NCBI GenBank assembly: GCA_043748015.1
Contig: JAYTOA010000088.1
Coordinates: 1 to 6,323 of the forward strand
From: JAIBBG01 sp043748015
GTDB lineage: Bacteria; Bacteroidota; Bacteroidia; Flavobacteriales_D; Sanyastnellaceae
DNA length: 6,323 nucleotides
Direction: 5' to 3'
Shown here: positions 1 through 6,323 of the stretch, one piece after another
How positions within the stretch are numbered: position 1 is the stretch's first letter
How the letters are laid out: the number at the start of each line of letters is the position of its first letter
Notes under the pieces: generated by a model
What the model saw: the letters and a program-made list of their open reading frames with translations, nothing else
The model's database searches: none
What the model was told of the DNA's origin: nothing
Position numbers and translations under genes: made by a program

Positions 1-3000
1 CCTGATGGAAAATATCTGACTTGGATTGCGGGCACAACGACTTCATTTATCGATCCCATCGCTTTAGGTATCAACGGTGGAAATGAATTGTATGTCATGG
101 ACAAAGAAGGTCCCAACATTTATGTATACGACATTTACGGAAACCTGGTGAACACCAACCGCAGCCTCGCCAATCGCAAAGCTGTTTCCCTTTCCAAACC
201 AATCGGTATGGCGGTGATGACAACCGGTGATTTCTTTTTGCTGGATGGCGCTTCAGGACAAGCCACACTATTTAACCGCGTCGGTCTCGTTATGGGAACC
301 CTTGGCGCAAAGGGAACAAGCGCAAAAGGTGTGTTTCAGGATGCTTCAAATATTGTTTGCTCTACCGCAGCACTCAATGTTGCCATGCTCGACAGATCCA
401 CACAAACAGCTCAAGTGTTTCATACTACTTCGCCTTCTCTTGTCATGAAGCCTGAAACCAGACGCTACAAGCTTTCAGAAATCAACACGTCAAGGCCTCC
501 GGCAATATTTATTTCAGCGGCGCCTAATGGAAACAGATACGTGATACCTGCAACCGACAGCAAAAAAGTGATTGCATACAAAGACTCATCAAGTATCGAT
601 CTTTTCACTATCAACGGAAAACTGGAAGATGCCGTTTCAATAGCTGTTGACTCCATCAGCAATATGTACGTTGTTGACCGCGGCGCTGAAGAAGTATTGA
701 TGTTCGACAGCATCGGAACATTCATCAGAAAATTCGGAAAAGAGATTTCCGACAAATTGAAAGATCCTACTTCCATTGTCATTCAACGATCAGGCAATAT
801 TATAGTCGCAGATCATTCACGCGGAAGTCTTCTCATGTGGAGTCCGCAAGGTGTTTTCAAAAAAGTGATCACCAATTCTGAGAACTCTGTTATAAAAGCA
901 CCGCTGGTCATTCAAGTGGATTCTAAGGATCAGATATATGTTTGGGATGATGATGCCAACTGCATCTATCGCATTGGCTCAGGTGGTTGGCCAACGACGG
1001 AGAAAAAAGTTTTTGCACGCCCCGATAAACCGGGTGGAAAGCCCGGAACCATCGGTGGATTTTTTATTGATCCACTCGACCTTATTCACGTCTATAATAA
1101 GACCTCCGGACAGCTTGAAGTATATGAATGGGATTTTGAACCACTGCTAAAATTCTCTATGGGAAAATCCGGATCAGGCAACGATTCCTTTGGAGATGTT
1201 GACAAACTCCTACTCGACCCATCCAACCTCTGCGTCTTCTTCACGCAAAAAAAAGGCAACGCACAAAGAGCGTTTCAATTTATGGTGCCTCCACCTATTC
1301 CCGATGGCCGGGTAACATACGACGTTGAAAATGATCATCTCGTTCTCTATTTTGCTAAATCAAAATCGCCTGCTGTTCGAGCCCATGGACTGATCGCGAA
1401 GATTGGCGAAAGAGACAGCGTGATGTACGCCTCTACCACTTCAACCATTACCGTTGAAGCCTTGAAAGGTGACATGTCATTGCGACGTCTTGGGTTTGTA
1501 AGTTTAAGTTGGAGTGACTATTCCGATCCATCATTTTACTTCGATGATTATTTCACATACGGTGCTCAATTAATAGAAGCCCAGCAATACGAGACAGCGC
1601 TCGGGGCGTGGCAACTGGCCCTGGAAAAAATGGGTCGACCGTTGCGGATGACGGAATTCATCGCAACTAAACTCGCAAGTGTTAGTCTGGAATTGCTAGG
1701 GAAAAACGATATCAGTCTCTCTCATGCTTATGCAAAAACTGCATATACTCTTTTACCCAAGTCTACTGTAGTACAGCAAACATTTAGCACTGCTCTCAAA
1801 GTGTATTACCTGCATTTGGCCAATCGTGAAAATGTTGCGGGCATCATTGCTGAATTGAATACGTACTTGTCAAATTCATCAGTAAAAAATTTAGCGCTTC
1901 GTGCTGCCGATTCTGCTACAATCATTCTTGCATTGGAGGAGAATCTTGCAAGTATCAATGGAGCCATTCAAATTCAGAAAAAACTTATTGAGTGGGACAA
2001 TATCCCCGAATATCATGGGTCACTTGCCGCTTCATTCTACAACTTGTATCGCTATAAATCCATCCGCGATTATTCAACATCCGAACTCAATTCCATTCTT
2101 ACTGAGACCATGAAGTACGGTCAATCTTCGTATGCAACTTTAAAGCGCGACAAGAAACCGTATTTCAATGAACATCTCGTTTTGCTCGCCGCAAAAAACG
2201 ACTATGGTAAATTTGATGAAGCTCAACGTTCAGCGGCTGAAGAACTGGGTAGTTCAACCGCTTTGATGTCTCAAGACATCATGATCAGATACCGAAAAAT
2301 GCTTGCAATCGCTTTCACAGGACTTTTAAAATTCGATGCGGCTGAAGCCGAATACAAAACCATTCTCAGCAACGCGCCATCCGATCGAAATGTGTCTTTG
2401 TCGCTGGCAGAAGTTCTCATTGCTCAAAAAAAATACAACGATGCGAAAGGAATTATTCAACAACTCATGCTCGGGAACAATGACAACGCGCTGTTGATTG
2501 GAAAGATTGGATACATTGAATTGCTCAATGGTAATTTCGCAGAGGCTTCATTTCAATTGGAGAAGGCTATCAAAGAATTACCTTCTGAAAGATCGCATTA
2601 TGGATTTCTTGCAGATGCTTATCACCTTGCAGGGAACGATAAGAAAGCACTCAGAAATTATGAAGTCGCCATCGAATATCTCGATGATATGATCACCGGT
2701 TCTGGACGTCGCAATCTTTCAGAATCTGCTTTTGAAGAATTGAAATCGAGAAGAGACAAATACGCTTTGACCGCTGCAAAAATTTGCGAAGAGTCGAATG
2801 AACATGATAAAGCACTCAAGCTTTACTTGAGCTTGACAGAAGTAAATCCTCAGAATGCTGCCGGATGGTACGGCCTCGGGAACAGTCTTCACAAAGCCGG
2901 ACGACTATATTACGCCATCAACGCATTTGATAAAGCATTGACTATTGATGGCAATAACCAGACATACAAGAGTGCATACTCCAACGAAATCAAAGCTCGC

Positions 3001-4491
3001 GAGAATGCGTTGCAACAGGATCCCGGATTGAAAATTATTGAGGTGAAGGTGAAAGATGTTTATCCCGTGCTTTATAAAAATTACGCGGATTTGCACCAGC
3101 TTCCTGTTGGTGAAATTGTGGTCGCGAATAATTCATCTTCTGCAATCACACCTACATCCATCACCACTTTTGTTGCTGAACTCATGTCACAACCAACGGA
3201 AGTGAATGCTTCCGTCATTGACCCATACAGTAATCAAAGCATAAAACTCTCTGCCATTTTTCCCGAAAAAATTCTGTTGAACAACGACAAGAAATCTTAT
3301 CAAATGGATGTAGTTGTGACATTCACTGTAAACGGAAAAACGGAAACTATTAAGAAATCTACATCTTTTTCTGTGTTCGGCAGAAATACCATCACCTGGT
3401 CAGATAAACGATTGCTCTCCGCATTTGTAACACCGAATGAAGAGATGCTGATTGAGTATAATAAAAAGGCAGATGCCATTTTCCGGAATACAAGCGGCTT
3501 CGGACTTCAGCGCAATATGTTGAAGGCATTGCAGATTTACACATTGCTAAGCGAAAGCGGAATTGGCTATAGCGCCGATCCTTCGCAGAATTATGCAACG
3601 AGTTCTATCACTCCCGATGTGCTCGACTATCTGCAATTTCCTACTGAAACATTGAAGAGAAAAGGAGGCGATTGCGATGATCTTGTTGCACTTGCCGCAG
3701 CTCTGTTGGAAATTGGTGGCGTACCTGCTGCTTACATAGATCTTCCCGGACACGTGATGTTGGCATTCGAAAGTTCTATCAAACCTTCTGATATTGCTTC
3801 GAACGGAATCAACGCGCGCGAAGTAGTTATTATCGGTGACAAAGTCTGGATACCACTTGAAACGACATTCATTGGCAACAAAAATTTCATGATCGCATGG
3901 AAATCCGGTGCAGAAAGATTTTACAAAGAACTCACCGCCGGACAATTTCCCGAGTTGATTCCATTTGCGGATGCCTGGGGAATTTATCAGCCTGCTGCTT
4001 ACAAACCGGAAGGCTTCAATGAAGCACCACCATCAGGAAAAAAAGTCATCGACTCCTATGAGACCATGGTGGCGCAACTCGTTCAGAAAACGAAAAAGGA
4101 AGCGATTGCCGAAATAAAAAACAGATACTACGCTGAAGGAAACAATGTATTTGTAAAAAATAAATACGCCACATTACTGGCACAAACCGGTCAGATGACA
4201 GACGCGGAAAACATATTCTTGGAAGCGTTAAAACTATCGCCGGAAAATGCTACTGTGCTCAACAACCTTGGCAACGTTTTTTTCCTTCAGGGCAACAACG
4301 CAAAAGCACGCGACTATTATGAGCAGGCGGCGAAACTGGATGTCAATGACGCCAATATTCTCATCAATCTTTGCAAGACATGCATCGCCCTGGGAGATAA
4401 AGTTGCCGCAAAAACTTTTCTTGATAAAGCAATAATTCTCGATCCTGAAATAGCATACATTTATGCTGACCTTAATACCCAACTCAAATGA
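1..4491 (+). CDS. Giant beta-propeller / TPR / transglutaminase-like multidomain protein, 5' partial
   Basis: The frame is open from base 1, so the ATG at 88 is an internal Met (residue 30 in window numbering) and the true start lies upstream. Visible domains in order are: NHL-like propeller blades (about 20-428); a short proline-led beta segment resembling Fn3 (about 430-505); a TPR/helical array (about 513-1000), clearest at 777-895 and 936-997; an Ig-like beta domain (about 1007-1130); a transglutaminase-like domain (about 1135-1300) with the motif GGDCDD (Cys1225), GHVMLAF (His1251) and WIPLETT (Glu1287); and C-terminal TPRs (about 1381-1496). The family is expected to act outside the cytoplasm, with propeller and TPRs as binding scaffolds and the Cys-His domain as a possible protease, amidase or transferase. 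No signal peptide can be seen because the N-terminus is missing. Its stop overlaps the start of the FecR gene. The architecture is well supported; the substrate and biological role are unknown. Confidence 0.9.
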   Translation, partial: PDGKYLTWIAGTTTSFIDPIALGINGGNELYVMDKEGPNIYVYDIYGNLVNTNRSLANRKAVSLSKPIGMAVMTTGDFFLLDGASGQATLFNRVGLVMGTLGAKGTSAKGVFQDASNIVCSTAALNVAMLDRSTQTAQVFHTTSPSLVMKPETRRYKLSEINTSRPPAIFISAAPNGNRYVIPATDSKKVIAYKDSSSIDLFTINGKLEDAVSIAVDSISNMYVVDRGAEEVLMFDSIGTFIRKFGKEISDKLKDPTSIVIQRSGNIIVADHSRGSLLMWSPQGVFKKVITNSENSVIKAPLVIQVDSKDQIYVWDDDANCIYRIGSGGWPTTEKKVFARPDKPGGKPGTIGGFFIDPLDLIHVYNKTSGQLEVYEWDFEPLLKFSMGKSGSGNDSFGDVDKLLLDPSNLCVFFTQKKGNAQRAFQFMVPPPIPDGRVTYDVENDHLVLYFAKSKSPAVRAHGLIAKIGERDSVMYASTTSTITVEALKGDMSLRRLGFVSLSWSDYSDPSFYFDDYFTYGAQLIEAQQYETALGAWQLALEKMGRPLRMTEFIATKLASVSLELLGKNDISLSHAYAKTAYTLLPKSTVVQQTFSTALKVYYLHLANRENVAGIIAELNTYLSNSSVKNLALRAADSATIILALEENLASINGAIQIQKKLIEWDNIPEYHGSLAASFYNLYRYKSIRDYSTSELNSILTETMKYGQSSYATLKRDKKPYFNEHLVLLAAKNDYGKFDEAQRSAAEELGSSTALMSQDIMIRYRKMLAIAFTGLLKFDAAEAEYKTILSNAPSDRNVSLSLAEVLIAQKKYNDAKGIIQQLMLGNNDNALLIGKIGYIELLNGNFAEASFQLEKAIKELPSERSHYGFLADAYHLAGNDKKALRNYEVAIEYLDDMITGSGRRNLSESAFEELKSRRDKYALTAAKICEESNEHDKALKLYLSLTEVNPQNAAGWYGLGNSLHKAGRLYYAINAFDKALTIDGNNQTYKSAYSNEIKARENALQQDPGLKIIEVKVKDVYPVLYKNYADLHQLPVGEIVVANNSSSAITPTSITTFVAELMSQPTEVNASVIDPYSNQSIKLSAIFPEKILLNNDKKSYQMDVVVTFTVNGKTETIKKSTSFSVFGRNTITWSDKRLLSAFVTPNEEMLIEYNKKADAIFRNTSGFGLQRNMLKALQIYTLLSESGIGYSADPSQNYATSSITPDVLDYLQFPTETLKRKGGDCDDLVALAAALLEIGGVPAAYIDLPGHVMLAFESSIKPSDIASNGINAREVVIIGDKVWIPLETTFIGNKNFMIAWKSGAERFYKELTAGQFPELIPFADAWGIYQPAAYKPEGFNEAPPSGKKVIDSYETMVAQLVQKTKKEAIAEIKNRYYAEGNNVFVKNKYATLLAQTGQMTDAENIFLEALKLSPENATVLNNLGNVFFLQGNNAKARDYYEQAAKLDVNDANILINLCKTCIALGDKVAAKTFLDKAIILDPEIAYIYADLNTQLK
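58..1284 (+). repeat. NHL-like beta-propeller blades within the giant protein
   Basis: About nine divergent segments share the pattern of a hydrophobic strand, Asp/Gly turn, 'xYVxD' strand, then a 'xxxxFDxxGxxxxxF' strand. They start near residues 20, 67, 111, 166, 210, 255, 298, 350 and 400. The clearest are IAVDSISNMYVVDRG (214 onward), IVIQRSGNIIVADHS (about 259 onward) and IQVDSKDQIYVWDDD (about 304 onward). The repeats are visible at protein level only; the DNA is not repetitive. More blades may lie upstream of the window, so the blade number per propeller cannot be fixed. Such propellers usually bind protein or glycan partners, and none is identifiable here. Confidence 0.72.
3403..3900 (+). 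other. Transglutaminase-like catalytic domain inside the giant protein
   Basis: A helical lead-in (from about residue 1135) is followed by the signature GGDCDDLVALAAALLEIGG, with Cys1225 encoded at 3673-3675 at the start of a helix. GHVMLAF follows, with His1251 at 3751-3753, and then KVWIPLETT, with Glu1287 at 3859-3861. This is the Cys...His...acid order of the transglutaminase-like superfamily. The acidic position, usually Asp in a 'DPT' context, is Glu here. It is separated from the His strand by 36 residues, including a polar loop (about 1257-1275). The domain is probably intact because all three positions are occupied. Bacterial members include cysteine proteases as well as transferases, so the reaction is left open. 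Confidence 0.8.
4488..4491 (+). promoter_or_regulatory. ATGA stop/start overlap coupling the giant protein gene and the FecR gene
   Basis: The four bases ATGA hold the start codon of the FecR gene (4488-4490) and the TGA stop of the upstream gene (4489-4491). No purine-rich Shine-Dalgarno tract precedes the ATG (the upstream bases read taatacccaactcaa). Initiation therefore probably depends on ribosomes terminating upstream, or on the SD-independent initiation common in Bacteroidota. Confidence 0.8.
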
Positions 4492-5177
4492 ATAAGATCG
4501 TCCTTCTATTGCTCATGATCTCCGGCTCATTAAGCCTATTCTCGCAAAAAGACACTACCACTGCCGGAAAAATTGTTTACTATGAAGGTAAAGTGGAATT
4601 GGGCACTGACCCTGATTGGCAACGCGCTAAAATCAATACTGCTGTGCGTCGCAATCAAACCATAAAAACTACCGCAGATGCTATGGTGGAAATAGTTTGG
4701 ACGAATGGGACGAAGACTATTGTTGGTCCGAATTCACGCATGGACATCAAAGCACTCTATGCAGCGAGCACAGGCAATAGCAAAGCCGCGACTGAAGGTG
4801 TTTTCGGAGAATTCATGACGGTGTTCAAAACAGGTCCCGGTGCAAAACGCGCTGAAGAAGGCGGCATTCGTCGTGATGAAGTGAAAGGAAACAAACGCGA
4901 TGAGATTTATTGGAAAGAAGACCAAGCCATTTCTTTTGCCGAAGCCTTTGCGTTCTATGAGCAAAAAGATTATCCGAAAGCGATTGCTGCGTTACAAGCT
5001 TTCATTGATCAGAAACCCGGTGACGATATGGCTATTTACGCAGAGTTTGCTCTCGGACATTCCTATATCATGTCGAACAATCCGGTGAAGGCGCGCGAAA
5101 TTTTTCAAAACTTCATCATTGCTCATTCTGCAAGTTCATTGAAAGCCGACGCTGAAAAAGTACTCGCTCTCCTTTAG
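4488..5177 (+). CDS. Secreted FecR-domain protein with C-terminal TPR-like repeats
   Basis: This is a complete gene of 229 residues. Residues 1-20 are a signal peptide (MNK, a Leu-rich core, then SLFSQ) without a lipobox Cys, so the mature protein should be free in the periplasm or surface-associated. Residues 26-88 match a FecR domain: GKIVYYEGKVELG, then W44, a 'T...ADAMVEIVWTNGTKTIVGPNSRMDI' type run in which small residues lead to a strand-turn-strand. A charged linker (about 110-147) is followed by TPR-like helices (about 149-229) with FAEAFAFYEQKDYPKAIAAL and a second unit around FALGHSYIMSNNPVKAREIF. The second half resembles outer-membrane TPR adaptors of the YbgF/BamD style. Unlike classical FecR it has no cytoplasmic anti-sigma segment and no sigma factor gene beside it. 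The start is fixed by the signal peptide and the ATGA overlap with the upstream stop. It is probably a ligand- or partner-binding adaptor for the adjacent CHASE2 receptor, which is inferred from context. Confidence 0.9.
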   Translation: MNKIVLLLLMISGSLSLFSQKDTTTAGKIVYYEGKVELGTDPDWQRAKINTAVRRNQTIKTTADAMVEIVWTNGTKTIVGPNSRMDIKALYAASTGNSKAATEGVFGEFMTVFKTGPGAKRAEEGGIRRDEVKGNKRDEIYWKEDQAISFAEAFAFYEQKDYPKAIAALQAFIDQKPGDDMAIYAEFALGHSYIMSNNPVKAREIFQNFIIAHSASSLKADAEKVLALL

Positions 5178-5181
5178 TATG
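5175..5181 (+). promoter_or_regulatory. TAG-T-ATG junction between the FecR and CHASE2 genes
   Basis: The TAG stop (5175-5177) and the ATG start (5179-5181) are separated by a single T. The preceding bases are pyrimidine-rich (ctcgctctccttt) and offer no ribosome binding site. There is no room for a promoter or terminator, so the two genes should be co-transcribed and probably translationally coupled. Confidence 0.75.
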
Positions 5182-6323
5182 AAGATATCGGGTAAGCTCC
5201 GCAAAACTCTGCAACTGTTTTTGCCTTCCATTGTATTGGGTCTCGCATGTCTTGCCCTGATCGAATTGCTTGTGCATGTTTCCAACAATATGGTGCGGCC
5301 ACCGATGGAAGGCATGGAAAATCAAGTGACCGATCTTGCTTTTCACGTCAGAAGAATCAACAATCATCATCAAAAAGTAACGCCCGATCAAATTGTGATC
5401 ATCGACATTGATGATGCTAGTCTAAAAACTTTGGGTCGCTCACAACTTTGGCCAAGATCCTACGACGCACGCGTTATCAATTATATCTCATCAGGAAATC
5501 CTGCGGCAATTGGCATTGACTTTCTTTACACCGAGCCGGATACACTTTCTCAGGAATATGAACGCATACTTGAAAGCAAAGGATTTCAAAATGCAGATCA
5601 GATTACGAATGCGATGAGCACCGACGCGGAATTGAATGATGCAGTTCAAAACGCAGGAAATGTTTATCTGAGCTTCTTCGATGATGATAAGTTTTCTACC
5701 GATCAAGATTCAGTGAATGCTACATATAATAATCTCCGGATTTTTTCCTTTGAAGCAAATCATCAATTCCTTTTTCATAAAATCAACCATGCAGTTCTCC
5801 CCTATTCACCGCTCGCTGATTACGCGCGTGGTCTAGGTTCTATTGCTGTCCCGACAATGCAAGATGGAACGGTTCGACATTATCGCCTGCTGCAAGAACT
5901 GACTACTAACAATGGAAGAAAAAATTATGTCGCAAATTTTCCACTATACATGATGCTTGATCATCTCGGTGTGAAAGATGAAGAGGTGAGCATTAATGAA
6001 GATGGATTGCAACTTGGAAAGAAGGCTTCCATTCCACTTAGAAAAGATGGCAGCTTTCGTATCAATTGGTTGGGTAATGAGGAAAAATTTCGCTACATCT
6101 CCTATTATAAAGTTTTGGATGAATTGATGCCTGCGGAATTCTTTGAAAACAAATTCGTATTTCTCGGCACCAGTGCTTCCGGTCTACAGGATCTCAAAAC
6201 AGTGCCATCACAAAATGATAAGATACCAGGTGTTGAAGTCCACGCCAATGCTTTTCTCAACATGATGAACAACGCTTTTATCCGTGAAATTGACGATAGA
6301 GAAGCGCGTCCATGGTTCGCGCT
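5179..6323 (+). CDS. CHASE2-domain transmembrane sensor protein, 3' partial
   Basis: 381 full codons are visible and the frame is still open at the right edge. Residues about 12-32 form one hydrophobic membrane segment (LFLPSIVLGLACLALIELLV region) after a short basic N-terminus. The following region has the CHASE2 hallmarks: IVIIDIDDASLKTLG (72-86), WPRS (91-94), AIGIDFLYTEPD (110-121), a divergent middle, then FVFLGTSASGLQDLKTVP (326-343) and PGVEVHAN (350-357). CHASE2 is an extracytoplasmic sensory domain, normally followed by two or three membrane helices and a cytoplasmic output domain such as adenylate cyclase, Ser/Thr kinase or histidine kinase. The sequence ends at residues ARPWFA, about where the next helix should begin, so the output is unknown. 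The ATG is one base past the upstream stop and gives a sensible N-in membrane topology, which supports this start. Confidence 0.92.
   Translation, partial: MKISGKLRKTLQLFLPSIVLGLACLALIELLVHVSNNMVRPPMEGMENQVTDLAFHVRRINNHHQKVTPDQIVIIDIDDASLKTLGRSQLWPRSYDARVINYISSGNPAAIGIDFLYTEPDTLSQEYERILESKGFQNADQITNAMSTDAELNDAVQNAGNVYLSFFDDDKFSTDQDSVNATYNNLRIFSFEANHQFLFHKINHAVLPYSPLADYARGLGSIAVPTMQDGTVRHYRLLQELTTNNGRKNYVANFPLYMMLDHLGVKDEEVSINEDGLQLGKKASIPLRKDGSFRINWLGNEEKFRYISYYKVLDELMPAEFFENKFVFLGTSASGLQDLKTVPSQNDKIPGVEVHANAFLNMMNNAFIREIDDREARPWFA

Noticed and set aside
88..90. ATG at 88 as the start of the large gene
   Set aside because: The same frame is open back to base 1 and encodes propeller-like sequence before this Met, with no signal peptide after it, so it is internal.
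465..782. 105-codon antisense reading frame opposite the propeller
   Set aside because: It overlaps clear NHL-like repeats on the + strand and shows no domain of its own.
3547..3945. 132-codon antisense reading frame opposite the transglutaminase-like domain
   Set aside because: It lies opposite a well-supported domain, has a Cys/Arg/Phe-rich composition with no recognisable motif, and looks like a mirror of the coding strand.
4492..5178. Possible promoter or terminator between the genes
   Set aside because: The junctions leave no intergenic space, and no hairpin followed by a T-run was seen at either.
5116..5391. Antisense reading frame across the FecR/CHASE2 junction
   Set aside because: It covers the well-supported end of the FecR gene and start of the CHASE2 gene, and has no start context or motif.
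1..6323. CRISPR array, tRNA/rRNA, insertion sequence or direct DNA repeats
   Set aside because: No spaced identical repeats, transposase or structural RNA signature was seen; the repeats present are divergent protein-level units.

Overview
The window is almost entirely coding. It holds three tightly packed genes, all on the + strand, with no intergenic space longer than one base. The first gene enters from the left edge and the third leaves at the right edge, so only the middle gene is complete. No RNA genes, mobile elements, CRISPR arrays, promoters or terminators could be supported.

Layout: (1) 1-4491 is the 3' part of a very large gene (1,496 codons visible, 5' end missing). It encodes a multidomain envelope protein with an NHL-like beta-propeller, a small beta-sandwich (Fn3-like) segment, a long TPR/helical array, an Ig-like beta domain, a transglutaminase-like cysteine domain and a final TPR block. 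(2) 4488-5177 is a complete 229-residue secreted protein with a signal peptide, a FecR domain and C-terminal TPR-like helices. Its ATG overlaps the stop of gene 1. (3) 5179-6323 is the 5' part of a CHASE2-domain membrane sensor. It starts one base after the stop of gene 2, and its C-terminal membrane segments and output domain lie beyond the window.

Organism: moderate, AT-leaning base composition, no Shine-Dalgarno-like tract at either internal start, and a signal peptide ending in the Phe-Ser-Gln style all fit a member of the Bacteroidota/Chlorobiota group. This is an inference from style; no phylogenetic marker is present.

How the genes may work together: FecR and CHASE2 are both extracytoplasmic sensory or signalling domains, and CHASE2 proteins usually carry a cytoplasmic adenylate cyclase or kinase. 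The packing suggests an operon in which a large extracytoplasmic scaffold with a putative cysteine enzyme, a secreted FecR-TPR adaptor and a CHASE2 transmembrane receptor form one envelope sensing pathway. The domain calls are well supported. The pathway is a hypothesis, and the signal and output are unknown.
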